A stretch of 64,000 bases of DNA from positions 310,001-374,000 of the forward strand of contig NZ_JANLNM010000002.1 in NCBI RefSeq assembly GCF_024701975.1, in the 5' to 3' direction. Shown here in pieces: positions 27,751-36,177 of the stretch. Source of the DNA: Variovorax sp. ZS18.2.2 (lineage in GTDB: Bacteria; Pseudomonadota; Gammaproteobacteria; Burkholderiales; Burkholderiaceae_C). How positions within the stretch are numbered: position 1 is the stretch's first letter; each line of letters opens with the position of its first letter. A program made the translations under genes and the position numbers. The notes under the pieces are model-generated. The model was not told the DNA's origin. It made no database searches and saw nothing but the letters and a program-made list of their open reading frames with translations.

Positions 27751-27851
27751 GAAGAAAAGAAGGCGGAGAGGGCGGTTTCGCGGATGGGCGTCATGCCCAT
27801 CCAGTCGGCCTCACCGCCCCTGCGGCGGGCCTCGTTTCACGGCGCGCTCGT

Positions 27852-28217
27852 TCAGTGCGCCGGACGGTCCATCATCCCGCCAAGGTAGTCCTTGTCGGTC
27901 ACCAGCACCCAGAGGGCGAGCACCAGGATCACCGCGGCCACGAGCACCGCGTTGACCATCGCCGTTTCCATCGCGGCGAAACCGACCAGCCACGGCGATG
28001 CGGCAAGCCACACCGCGAGGGCCACTTCGGTCCACTCTTCCCACTGCTTCGGCACGAAGGTCGCGCCCAGTGCCACGGCGCCCAGCACGATGCCGGTTGC
28101 CACCATGGTCCACATGGCGGGCGAGATGCCCTGAAAGCCCAGAACCCAGGGCGAGACGATCAGCCAGGCGCCGGCGACGGCGTTGACGGGGTCTTGCCAA
28201 TGCTTCACTTGCTTCAT
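27852..28217 (-). CDS. SPW-repeat membrane protein
   Basis: 121-residue membrane protein with two SPW repeats, LIVSPWVLGF and LAASPWLVGF, each inside a pair of membrane helices; four helices in all, at about residues 10-30, 35-53, 64-82 and 90-108. SPW proteins are common in bacteria and archaea and have no agreed function. The start is set by the AGGAGGT site (see separate entry), which is 7 bases before ATG 28217 but only 1 base before an upstream in-frame ATG. The gene is convergent with the efflux lipoprotein gene, separated by 101 bases that contain a short hairpin. Confidence 0.85.
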   Translation of the reverse strand: MKQVKHWQDPVNAVAGAWLIVSPWVLGFQGISPAMWTMVATGIVLGAVALGATFVPKQWEEWTEVALAVWLAASPWLVGFAAMETAMVNAVLVAAVILVLALWVLVTDKDYLGGMMDRPAH

Positions 28218-28224
28218 GGTCATT

Positions 28225-28231
28225 ACCTCCT
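28225..28231 (-). promoter_or_regulatory. Ribosome binding site of the SPW gene (decides the start)
   Basis: On the minus strand this reads AGGAGGT, close to a perfect anti-16S match. It is 7 bases upstream of ATG 28217 and 1 base from ATG 28223, so 28217 is the working start. Confidence 0.8.
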
Positions 28232-28297
28232 GTCGCGACAAGGCGCCGCGACAGGTGTTGGACACCCGCGTTCGGGCGTGGTTCCGTCGTCCGGCGC

Positions 28298-29161
28298 CTA
28301 TCCGCGCGGCGCCGGCGCCATGAGGTACGCACCCGATTCGAAGAGCTGCGCCTCCGCCTGGTCGATGCGCTTGATGCCCGACTTGCCCGCGCGGCTCGCG
28401 AGCAGTTCGACCAGCGCCTCGGTCACCGCCACGCCGGCCGCGACCGAGGGAAAGAACGACGGGCTGTTGATCGTGAAGAGCAGCGTTTCGTCGGCCAGCA
28501 GCGAGAGCGGCGAGGTCACGCTGTCGGTGATCGCGACGATGCGGCAGCCGGCCGCCTTGGCGGCCTCGGTCACCTGCAGCGCTTCGCGCGAGTAGGGCGC
28601 GAAGCTCGCCACCACGAGCGCATCACCCTTGGCGAAGGCGCGCTGCTGCATCTCGAGCGATCCGCCCTGGCCATCGACCAGGTGGACGCTGGCGCGGAAG
28701 AGCCGATACACATAGACGAACGAGAACGCGATCGGAAAGCACGCGCGAAAGCCCGCGGCATGCACGGCCGGCGCCTTCTCGATCAGCGTGCAGGCCTTCT
28801 GCAGCGCCTGCTCGCTCTGCTGGTGCGTGGCTTCGAGGTTGCGGCGCTGCACCTCGAACATCTCGCCGGTGAGACCGCGGTCGTGCGAACGGCCGACGAG
28901 TTGCTTGGCGCGTCCGCCATAGGTTTCGGTGCCCAGGCCCATGTCGCCGGCGAAGGCTTCCTTGAGCTGCGGCCAGCCCGAATAGCCGAGGTTCTGCGCG
29001 AAACGCACCAGCGTGGCGGGCGTGCTCTGCGCGCGCGTGCCGACGTTGCGCATCGAGGCGGTGACCACTTCGTTGGGGTGGTCGAGCACGTAGCGCGCGA
29101 CCTGCTGCAGGGCGGGGCTCAGCTCGTTGAAACGCTGGCGGATCTGGTCTCTGGCGCCCAT
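28298..29161 (-). CDS. MurR/RpiR-family transcriptional regulator
   Basis: 287-residue regulator. An N-terminal HTH_6 domain (residues about 1-80; ELSPALQQVARYVLDHP ... GTRAQSTPATLVRFAQNLGY) binds DNA, and a C-terminal SIS domain (about 125-260) senses a sugar phosphate or other small ligand. The start at 29161 (MGARDQIRQRFNEL) is the family N-terminus; the longer frame to 29248 would translate its own operator region. It is divergent from an amino-acid catabolic cluster, and the 137-base spacer is full of GGAAC/GTTCC half-sites. RpiR relatives that control amino-acid rather than sugar genes are known. Confidence 0.9.
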   Translation of the reverse strand: MGARDQIRQRFNELSPALQQVARYVLDHPNEVVTASMRNVGTRAQSTPATLVRFAQNLGYSGWPQLKEAFAGDMGLGTETYGGRAKQLVGRSHDRGLTGEMFEVQRRNLEATHQQSEQALQKACTLIEKAPAVHAAGFRACFPIAFSFVYVYRLFRASVHLVDGQGGSLEMQQRAFAKGDALVVASFAPYSREALQVTEAAKAAGCRIVAITDSVTSPLSLLADETLLFTINSPSFFPSVAAGVAVTEALVELLASRAGKSGIKRIDQAEAQLFESGAYLMAPAPRG

Positions 29162-29188
29162 GGCGGTGTCTCTCTTCTGGCTGCTGTT

Positions 29189-29284
29189 GGAACGAATGTA
29201 CCGGACATGGAACGATGAAACAGTTGACGGAACAAATGTTCCAAACAATAATTCGACCGAAACGTTAGTTCCAAAGACTGTTCC
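29189..29284. promoter_or_regulatory. Array of GGAAC/GTTCC half-sites in the rpiR-aminotransferase spacer
   Basis: GGAAC occurs at 29189, 29209 and 29229, exactly 20 bp apart, and GTTCC at 29238, 29268 and 29280. The inner pair makes the palindrome GGAACAAATGTTCC (29229-29242). GGAACGAATGTACC (29189-29202) is a weaker palindrome. All lie between the two divergent starts (29161 and 29299), where an RpiR dimer or tetramer could control both directions. Confidence 0.7.
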
Positions 29285-29298
29285 AAGATTTCGCCGCC

Positions 29299-30633
29299 AT
29301 GACGCACGTCTTCCACCGCCACCTTCGCCAGACCCCGCCTGTTGCCGCCGGCTCGCAGGGCATGTTCATCCGCGACGCCGAAGGGCGCGAATACCTCGAT
29401 GCCTCGGGCGGCGCGGCCGTCTCGTCGCTCGGCCATGCGCACCCCGAGGTGCTGGCCGCCATGCACGCGCAGCTCGACAAACTGGCCTACGCCCACACCA
29501 GCTTCTTCACGAGCGAAGTGGCCGAGCAGCTGGCCGACGAGCTCATCACTTCCGCGCCCGAGGGCATGAGCCACGTGTATCTGGTGAGCGGCGGCTCGGA
29601 AGCGGTGGAGTCGGCGCTCAAGATGGCGCGGCAGTACTTCGTCGAGATCGGCCAGCCGCAGCGCACGCACTTCATCGCGCGCCGCCAGAGCTATCACGGC
29701 AACACGCTGGGCGCGCTCGCGGTGGGCGGCAACGCATGGCGCCGCGAGCCGTTCGCGCCGATCCTCGTGCCGGCCACGCATGTGTCGCCGTGCTATCCGT
29801 ACCGCGAGCAGCGCGAGGGCGAGAGCGCCGAGCAGTACGGCCTGCGCCTCGCGGCCGAGCTCGACGCGGCCATCGTCGCGCAGGGCGCGGATCGCGTGAT
29901 CGCCTTCGTCGCCGAAACGGTGGGCGGCGCCACGGCCGGCGTGCTCACGCCCGTGCCAGGCTACTTCAAGGCGGTGCGCGCCGTGTGCGACAAGTACGGC
30001 GTGCTGCTGATCCTCGACGAGGTGATGTGCGGCATGGGCCGCACCGGCTCGCTGCATGCGTGCGAGCAGGAGGGCATCGCACCCGACCTCATCACCATCG
30101 CCAAAGGCCTGGGCGGCGGCTACCAGCCCATCGGCGCGGTGCTCGCGCAGCAGAAGATCGTCGAGGCCATGTCCAAGGGCAGCGGCTTCTTCCAGCACGG
30201 CCACACCTACCTCGGCCACCCGATGGCCTGTGCGGCGGCGCTCGCGGTGCAGCAGGTGATCCGCCGCGACGGCCTCGTCGCCAAGGTGCGCGAAGACGGC
30301 GTAGCCTTCGGCGCGATGCTGGCCGAGGCGCTTGGCAGTCACGCGCACGTGGGCGACATCCGCGGCCGCGGCTTCTTCTGGGGCATCGAGCTGGTCGCCG
30401 ACCGCGCGAGCAAGGCGCCCTTCGATCCTTCGCTCAAGGTCAATGCGCTCATCAAGAAGGACGCGATGTCGCGTGGCCTCTTGTGCTACCCCTTCGGCGG
30501 CACCGTCGATGGCCGCCAGGGCGACCACGTGCTGCTCGCGCCGCCCTTCATCGCGACGCGGCAGGACCTGCAGGAAATCGCCGCCCGTCTCGCGGCCTCC
30601 ATCGATGCGGTGACGAGCGCCGCCGCGCGCTGA
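29299..30633 (+). CDS. Class III PLP-dependent aminotransferase
   Basis: 444-residue pyridoxal-phosphate enzyme of the omega/class III group. The cofactor aspartate is in LLILDEVMCGMGRTG and the Schiff-base lysine is K269 in TIAKGLGGGYQPIGA. The phosphate-binding VSGGSEAVESALKM is near residue 95. Members transfer an amino group from a terminal or alpha amine to a keto acid; the exact substrate cannot be read. The gene opens a cluster with a binding protein and an Asp/Glu-type racemase, so it probably degrades an amino acid taken up by the cell. Confidence 0.9.
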   Translation: MTHVFHRHLRQTPPVAAGSQGMFIRDAEGREYLDASGGAAVSSLGHAHPEVLAAMHAQLDKLAYAHTSFFTSEVAEQLADELITSAPEGMSHVYLVSGGSEAVESALKMARQYFVEIGQPQRTHFIARRQSYHGNTLGALAVGGNAWRREPFAPILVPATHVSPCYPYREQREGESAEQYGLRLAAELDAAIVAQGADRVIAFVAETVGGATAGVLTPVPGYFKAVRAVCDKYGVLLILDEVMCGMGRTGSLHACEQEGIAPDLITIAKGLGGGYQPIGAVLAQQKIVEAMSKGSGFFQHGHTYLGHPMACAAALAVQQVIRRDGLVAKVREDGVAFGAMLAEALGSHAHVGDIRGRGFFWGIELVADRASKAPFDPSLKVNALIKKDAMSRGLLCYPFGGTVDGRQGDHVLLAPPFIATRQDLQEIAARLAASIDAVTSAAAR

Positions 30634-30703
30634 CCGCGACCCCGTATTCCTTCGCTGTTCCCTTCGCCGTTTTCTTCAACCCGCCGTTCCGAGGAGCGCT
30701 CCC

Positions 30704-31615
30704 ATGCCCAAGCTTCGTCTGCCGATTTCCTTCGGTGTTGCCGCTCTCGCGGCGGCCTGCACCCTGTTGCCGTTCGCTGCCGCGCATGCGCAGGAGAACG
30801 ACACGCTCGCCAAGATCAAGGCGAGCGGCGCCATCACCTTCGGCTACCGCGAGTCGTCGTTCGGCTTCTCGTACCTGGACGGCAACCTGAAGCCGGTCGG
30901 CTACAGCATCGAGATCTGCAACCGCATCGTCGAGGCGGTGAAGACCGAACTCAAGCTGCCGGCCATCGAGATCAAGTACCAGGCCGTCACCTCGGCCAAC
31001 CGCATTCCGCTGGTGCAGAACGGCACGGTGGACATCGAGTGCGGCTCCACCACCAACCTGGTCGAGCGGCAGAAGCAGGTGGCGTTCTCGCCCGACATCT
31101 TTCGCTACAACGTGCGCATGCTGGTGAAGGCCGATTCGGGCATCAAGGGCATTGCCGACCTGCAGGGCAAGACGGTCGCCACCACCAGCGGCACCACCTC
31201 GTTCCGCCTGCTGCGCGAGGCTGACCGCGGTCGAAGCCTCGAAGTGACCAACCTTGCGGGCAAGGACCACAGCGATTCGTTTCTGCTGGTGGAAAGCGGC
31301 CGTGCGCAGGCCTTCGTGCTCGACGACATCCTCCTGGCCGGCCAGATCGCGAATGCGCGCAGCCCGAAGGACTTCATCATCACCGGCGAGAGCCTGCGCA
31401 CCGAGAACCAGTCGCTGATGTTCCGCAAGGACGACGCGGCCTTCAAGGCGCTGGTCGACCGCGTGGTGTCGGGCATGATGAAGTCGGGCGAGATGGAAAA
31501 GCTCTATGCCAAGTGGTTCATGTCGCCGATTCCGCCGAAGGGCATCAACATCAACTACCCGCTCAATGCCGAGACGAAAGAGGCGTTCGCGAACCCGTCT
31601 TCCAAGGGCATCTGA
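30704..31615 (+). CDS. Amino-acid ABC transporter substrate-binding protein (GltI-like)
   Basis: 303-residue periplasmic binding protein of the amino-acid type. A signal peptide (about residues 1-30, ending PFAAAHAQ) precedes the SBP_bac_3 fold: ITFGYRESSFGFSYLD, PVGYSIEICNRIVEAV, and the later DGTTTNLVERQKQVAFS-like block. The relatives bind glutamate/aspartate or similar. No permease or ATPase gene accompanies it, so it must use components encoded elsewhere. It lies 70 bases after the aminotransferase gene and 12 bases before the racemase gene, which suggests one transcript. Confidence 0.87.
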   Translation: MPKLRLPISFGVAALAAACTLLPFAAAHAQENDTLAKIKASGAITFGYRESSFGFSYLDGNLKPVGYSIEICNRIVEAVKTELKLPAIEIKYQAVTSANRIPLVQNGTVDIECGSTTNLVERQKQVAFSPDIFRYNVRMLVKADSGIKGIADLQGKTVATTSGTTSFRLLREADRGRSLEVTNLAGKDHSDSFLLVESGRAQAFVLDDILLAGQIANARSPKDFIITGESLRTENQSLMFRKDDAAFKALVDRVVSGMMKSGEMEKLYAKWFMSPIPPKGININYPLNAETKEAFANPSSKGI

Positions 31616-31627
31616 GCCTCTGAATTC

Positions 31628-32284
31628 ATGACACGCATCGCCCTCATCCACGCGCTCTCGCATTCGGTCGCGCCCATCAACGAAGCCTTCGCGCGCGACT
31701 GGCCCGAGGCGGTGCGCATGAACCTGCTCGACGACAGCCTCTCGGCCGACCTCGCACGCAACGGGCGCGGGCTGGATGCGGCGATGCACGAACGGTTTCA
31801 GCGCCTCGCGCAGTACGCGGTCGACACAGGCGCCGAAGGCATCCTCTTCACCTGCTCGGCCTTCGGGCCGTGCATCGAGGCGGTGGCGCGGCGGCATGCG
31901 GGCATTCCGGTGCTCAAGCCCAACGAGGCCATGATCGCCGAGGCGATGCAGGTGGAAGGGCGGCTGGGGTTGATCGCAACGTTCGCGCCCACGCTCGCTT
32001 CGATGCCGCCCGAGTTTCCCGTCGGCGCCGCGCTGGAGCTGGCACTGGCCGACGGCGCGCTCGATGCACTGAACGCCGGCGACACGCAGCGGCACGACGC
32101 ATTGATTGCCGCGCAGGCCGCGGTGCTGCGCGATCGCGGCTGCACCCGCATCGCGCTCGCGCAGTTCAGCATGGCGCGCGCTCGTGCCGCCTGCGAAGCG
32201 GCCAGCGGCCTGCCTGTGCTCACGACGGTCGACAGCGCCGTGCGCGCCCTGCGCGAGCGAACCGGGCAGCCGCGCTCAGTGTGA
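31628..32284 (+). CDS. Aspartate/glutamate/hydantoin racemase-family protein
   Basis: 218-residue protein of the Asp/Glu racemase fold. The first catalytic cysteine is C76 in ILFTCSAFGP. The C-terminal partner cysteine of classical racemases is not clearly placed, as that region reads GLPVLTTVDSAVRAL. The family also includes hydantoin racemases and arylmalonate decarboxylase-like enzymes, so racemase activity is not certain. The context supports interconversion of an amino-acid enantiomer before the aminotransferase acts. The 3' end overlaps the convergent hypothetical gene by 9 bases. Confidence 0.83.
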   Translation: MTRIALIHALSHSVAPINEAFARDWPEAVRMNLLDDSLSADLARNGRGLDAAMHERFQRLAQYAVDTGAEGILFTCSAFGPCIEAVARRHAGIPVLKPNEAMIAEAMQVEGRLGLIATFAPTLASMPPEFPVGAALELALADGALDALNAGDTQRHDALIAAQAAVLRDRGCTRIALAQFSMARARAACEAASGLPVLTTVDSAVRALRERTGQPRSV

Positions 32285-33148
32285 GCCGTCGTGGCCGATG
32301 GCGCTGACCAGCGTGGTCATCGCGATCTGCGCCGCATCGCTGCGGCCCAGCATGCGGTGCACGCCGGTCTCGCGGTCGGTTGCTTCCAGGCCTTCGGCAA
32401 GGCGCCGGTAGATGTCCGACGAAGGCATCGTGGCCGCGGTGCCGAGCGCATCGCAATAGGTGTCGGTGAGCAGGCCGGTGAGTTCTTCGCTCTGCTCGTT
32501 CGACAGCTTCATCGTGTCGCCGCTGAACACGGCCGCGATGCAGTGCATGAGGTACGCCTGCGTTTCGAGCGAGAAGGCCTGCTGCCGCACATAGTCTTCG
32601 ACGGCCGACCAGAAGAGCGGGTCGGAGGTCCGGCGCCAGCTCTCCAGCACCTTGCGCGCCTTGGCCACGAGGTCGGCGTGCGCGTCTTCGGGCTCGCTCG
32701 GGCGCAGCGCCAGGCCCTGCAGCGTGAGCGAGGCCACCGGGCCGGCCGCGCCGAGGATGAAGCTCCAGAACTTCCAGCGCGCGTACCACTTCTTGTCGTG
32801 CGCGGGGTTCAGCGGCTCGAGCAGGCCGAAGTCGATGCGCTGGCAGGCATTGGCCTGCTGCCCGGCGATACAGCCGTCGCCCACGTCGAGCAACTGGACC
32901 TCGGCCTCCATCCGGTCGGCGGCGATGTTGCCCTGCGCGACGATGCCCGCGCTCTTGCCCGAGCGGTCGATGTCGACCAGCCGCTGCATCAGCAGCTGGA
33001 GCTCGTGGGTCGAGGCGCCGGTCGCACCGGTCACGCGGCGCATCGATTCGCACTGCTCCCGCTCGATCGCGAGAGGGGGCTTCAGCCGGTCCCGGCCGTG
33101 GTCTTGGGCGGTTGATTCGCGCTCGTCCGTGGAAGTCGACGTTCGCAT
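32276..33148 (-). CDS. Hypothetical protein with one membrane-like segment
   Basis: 290-residue protein I do not recognise. The N-terminal 30 residues are polar and Ser/Thr-rich. A hydrophobic stretch FWSFILGAAGPVASLTLQGLAL near residue 130 could be a membrane helix. The rest looks helical and charged, without catalytic motifs. The start at 33148 is supported by AGGAGT about 7 bases upstream. A conserved-looking stretch is LMQRLVDIDRSGKSAGIVAQGN. Codon use is normal for the region. No neighbour suggests a function. Confidence 0.65.
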   Translation of the reverse strand: MRTSTSTDERESTAQDHGRDRLKPPLAIEREQCESMRRVTGATGASTHELQLLMQRLVDIDRSGKSAGIVAQGNIAADRMEAEVQLLDVGDGCIAGQQANACQRIDFGLLEPLNPAHDKKWYARWKFWSFILGAAGPVASLTLQGLALRPSEPEDAHADLVAKARKVLESWRRTSDPLFWSAVEDYVRQQAFSLETQAYLMHCIAAVFSGDTMKLSNEQSEELTGLLTDTYCDALGTAATMPSSDIYRRLAEGLEATDRETGVHRMLGRSDAAQIAMTTLVSAIGHDGSH

Positions 33149-33317
33149 GGCAGGACTCCTTGGGGGCACTTTGAATGTTCAGGTTGCAATATGTATCGGC
33201 GCCTGCAGGGTGAACATCCCCGAAATTAGGTATTCGGTACTCGTACTCGCCTCTCACCTGAACCGAAGCTGACCGATGCCCTCGCCATAATTGGCGCTCT
33301 TTGTTGAAGGAGCACGC

Positions 33318-34145
33318 GTGGATATTGTTTTGCTGGTCAAGGCCGCGATCATGGGCATCGTCGAGGGGCTGACCGAGTTCCTGCCGATCTCGTCGACGGG
33401 CCATCTGATTCTTGCGGGGTCGCTGCTCGGCGGCTTCGGCGACAACCGGGGCAAGGTCTTCGAGATCGCCATCCAGACCGGCGCGATCTTCGCGGTGATC
33501 CTGGTCTACTGGCAGAAGATCAAATCGACCGTCGTGGCGCTGCCGCGGCAACCCAAGGCGCAGCGCCTCGCGCTCAACATCCTCATCGGCTTCCTGCCCG
33601 CGGTGGTGCTGGGCCTCTTGTTCGGCAAGGTGATCAAGGCGCACCTGTTCATCCCGACCGTGGTGGCCAGCACCTTCATCATCGGCGGCTTCATCATCCT
33701 GTGGGCCGAGAAGCGGCCGCCGGGTTCGGTGCGCGTCGAACATGTTGATGACCTCACGGCGTGGGACGCGCTCAAGGTCGGCCTGGTGCAGTGCTTCGCG
33801 ATGATCCCGGGCACGAGCCGCAGCGGCTCGACCATCATCGGCGGCATGCTGCTGGGCCTCTCGCGCCAGGCGGCGACCGATTTCTCTTTCTTCCTCGCGA
33901 TCCCGACGCTGATCGGCGCTGGCGCGTACAGCGTCTACAAGGAGCGCGCGCTGCTGTCGGTGGCCGACATCCCGCTGTTCGCCGTGGGCCTCGTGTTCTC
34001 GTTCATCAGCGCGTGGCTGTGCGTGCGCTGGCTGCTGAAGTTCATCAGCACCCACAACTTCATTCCGTTCGCCTGGTATCGCATCGCCTTCGGCATCGTG
34101 GTGCTGGTGACGGCGTGGACCGGCACGGTGGTCTGGGCGGAGTAA
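33318..34145 (+). CDS. uppP: Undecaprenyl-diphosphatase
   Basis: 275-residue membrane enzyme that dephosphorylates undecaprenyl diphosphate for cell-wall carrier recycling; overexpression of the family gives bacitracin resistance. The two family motifs are complete: [19 protein letters not shown] near the N-terminus and [19 protein letters not shown] in the middle. About seven or eight helices follow. The start is GTG 33318, not ATG, with AAGGAG 4-5 bases upstream, and it restores the family N-terminus [18 protein letters not shown]. Confidence 0.95.
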   Translation: MDIVLLVKAAIMGIVEGLTEFLPISSTGHLILAGSLLGGFGDNRGKVFEIAIQTGAIFAVILVYWQKIKSTVVALPRQPKAQRLALNILIGFLPAVVLGLLFGKVIKAHLFIPTVVASTFIIGGFIILWAEKRPPGSVRVEHVDDLTAWDALKVGLVQCFAMIPGTSRSGSTIIGGMLLGLSRQAATDFSFFLAIPTLIGAGAYSVYKERALLSVADIPLFAVGLVFSFISAWLCVRWLLKFISTHNFIPFAWYRIAFGIVVLVTAWTGTVVWAE

Positions 34146-34158
34146 TTCCGCGAGTCGT

Positions 34159-36081
34159 TCAGGCTGCGGGTGCCAGCGGCATCCGCAGCGCCAGCTGGGT
34201 CTCGCCGGGCCGCGACTGCAGCTGAAGCTCGGCCCCGAGGCGACGCGTCCGGGCGCGCAGGCTGCGCAAGCCGGAACCTGCGGCCTTGTCGGCCTCATCG
34301 ACCACGAAGCCGCGGCCGTTGTCGCGCACGCTGAGCTTCAGTTCCGCGCCGTCGCGGCTTACGGCCACATCCACGCGCCGGCTCGCGCTGTGCTTGAGCA
34401 CATTGGTCAGCGCCTCCTGCAGAAAGCGCAGCAGGTCCAGGCTCTGCGAGGGCGGCAGTTCGAGCGTCTCGAGGTCCGACACCTGCCAGTGGCAGTCGAT
34501 GCCGTTCGCATCGAGCAGTTGCGAGGTGCGGTGCCGCAGCGGCGCGAGCAGTTCGCCGAACGCGCGTGCGCCGTCGTGGCGGCCGGTGGCTTCGATGATC
34601 AGCCGCAGGTCGTCGCGCAGGCTCTTGAGCATCGCGAGCAGTTCGGGTGCCGAGAGGTTCTCGGGCGTGCGCTCCAGCGTCGCGATGCTGCCGACCAGCA
34701 TGCCGCCCAGCCCGTCGTGCAGGTCGCTCGCGAGGTTCACCCGCTCGCCGATGCGCGCATGTGCCAGCTCCAGCGCGTGCTGCTGCGCGAGCGTGGCGGC
34801 CAGCTCGGCCTTGGCGGCGTTCACTTCCTCGATCAGCTCGGTGTTGAAGTTCTCGATGCGCTCGAGGCTCTTCACGAAGCGGCCGGCCTGGATCAGCGCC
34901 ATGCCCAGCAGCAGCGCGTAGGACGACAGCGTCGTGTAGTAGATGTTGCTGTCGATCACCTGCGTGAACACCAGCAGGTCGTGCGTGCCGGTCACGGCGG
35001 ACATCGCCATGAACGGCGCCAGGGCGAGTACCGGACCCTGGCGCACGCGCAGGGCGTGGAGCAGCGCCGCGCAGCACACGGCAATCGTCATCAGCCCGCC
35101 CACCAGCCCCCACACGGCCCGGTGCAGGGGCAGCGACGGCATGCCCGCGGTCCAGAGATCGGCCCAGCCCACGCTCACGAGCAGCAGCGCCGCGATTTCC
35201 AGGCGCGGCATGCGCCGTTCGCAAAAGCGCAGCGTGAAGACCAGAAAGGCCACGCTGAACGCGAGGAACGCCGAGGTGTTGAACGCCTGCCAGCTGTGGT
35301 TGTTCGTGAAGGGCCAGGGCGTCGTGGCGACGTGGTTGTAGCCGTACGTCAGCCAGAGCACCGACATCAGCGCGAACCAGCCGTAGGCCGTCTCGCTGCG
35401 GCGCAACACCCACAGGGCCGCGAAGAAGGCCGAGACCACCGCGCTCAGCGCGAGGCCCAGCATCGGCAGGTCGTGGCGAAAAAGGCGCTCGCGCTCGTAC
35501 AGCGCCTGCATCGCGGCCGGCGCGCCCAGACGCACCGGCCCCAGCCCCGGCTGGTAGGGCGAGAGGCCCGAAACGCGCACCAGCAGCGTGTTGGTGGCGC
35601 CGGGGCGCAGCAGCGGCGACGCCAGCAGCCAGTAGTGCGGCGTGTTCCATGAGCGCGTGAGCGGCTCGACGAGGTTCGGGTCGCGAAGGATCGGCGTGCC
35701 GTTGAGGAACACCGCGCCGGCCATGTTGAAGTAGTTCAGCAGCAGCCCGGCCTCGTGCGCCTGCGCGGGCTGTGTCCAGGTCAGCCGGTACCAGACCACG
35801 CCGTCGAAACCGGGCCAGCGGTCGGGCCAGCTGTCGGGCAGGGTGACGGGCGTCCAGCCGTCGGCGGGTGGCGTGGTTTCGTCCCAACCGGTGCCGCGCA
35901 CGGCTTCGACATGGAGTTCGGGAGAAGGAAGCTGCTGCGCCATTGCCGTCGACGGCGTCGCCACGAACAGCAGGAAAAGAAACGCCCCCAGCGACGCGGC
36001 AAGCCATGCCCGTGCTCTTGCCAATCGGCTTCGGCGCGCAAGTCGAGGGCCAACCGGCAGTCGATGTTCGGGGGAGGGCAT
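34159..36081 (-). CDS. 7TM sensor histidine kinase with extracytoplasmic jelly-roll domain
   Basis: 640-residue kinase of the NarL-type (HisKA_3) class. A signal-like helix is followed by a periplasmic jelly-roll domain (about residues 35-190; VWYRLTWTQPAQ, then FLNGTPILRD). Then come seven membrane helices (about 195-380), a coiled coil, and the kinase core with phosphoacceptor His in NLASDLHDGLGGML. The ATPase G-box is GSGLRSLRARTRRLGAEL. This resembles the 7TMR-DISM sensors that bind carbohydrate or envelope ligands. Start 36081 (MPSPEHRLPVG) is preferred to 36129. It is divergent from the adhesin gene, and its likely partner regulator lies on the adhesin's other side. Confidence 0.88.
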   Translation of the reverse strand: MPSPEHRLPVGPRLARRSRLARARAWLAASLGAFLFLLFVATPSTAMAQQLPSPELHVEAVRGTGWDETTPPADGWTPVTLPDSWPDRWPGFDGVVWYRLTWTQPAQAHEAGLLLNYFNMAGAVFLNGTPILRDPNLVEPLTRSWNTPHYWLLASPLLRPGATNTLLVRVSGLSPYQPGLGPVRLGAPAAMQALYERERLFRHDLPMLGLALSAVVSAFFAALWVLRRSETAYGWFALMSVLWLTYGYNHVATTPWPFTNNHSWQAFNTSAFLAFSVAFLVFTLRFCERRMPRLEIAALLLVSVGWADLWTAGMPSLPLHRAVWGLVGGLMTIAVCCAALLHALRVRQGPVLALAPFMAMSAVTGTHDLLVFTQVIDSNIYYTTLSSYALLLGMALIQAGRFVKSLERIENFNTELIEEVNAAKAELAATLAQQHALELAHARIGERVNLASDLHDGLGGMLVGSIATLERTPENLSAPELLAMLKSLRDDLRLIIEATGRHDGARAFGELLAPLRHRTSQLLDANGIDCHWQVSDLETLELPPSQSLDLLRFLQEALTNVLKHSASRRVDVAVSRDGAELKLSVRDNGRGFVVDEADKAAGSGLRSLRARTRRLGAELQLQSRPGETQLALRMPLAPAA

Positions 36082-36177
36082 TCCGTTTACCAGTTCTCGG
36101 GGATGGCCCCGTTGATAACAGAAAGACACACTTCGTCGCGTTTTTGTCCTGTCCGTTTTTCAAGAAAGAAGCAGTCC

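Noticed and set aside
27782..27802. Hairpin GGATGGGC/GCCCATCC as a terminator of the efflux operon
   Set aside because: A real 8-bp stem but no T-tract on either side; termination is not supported.
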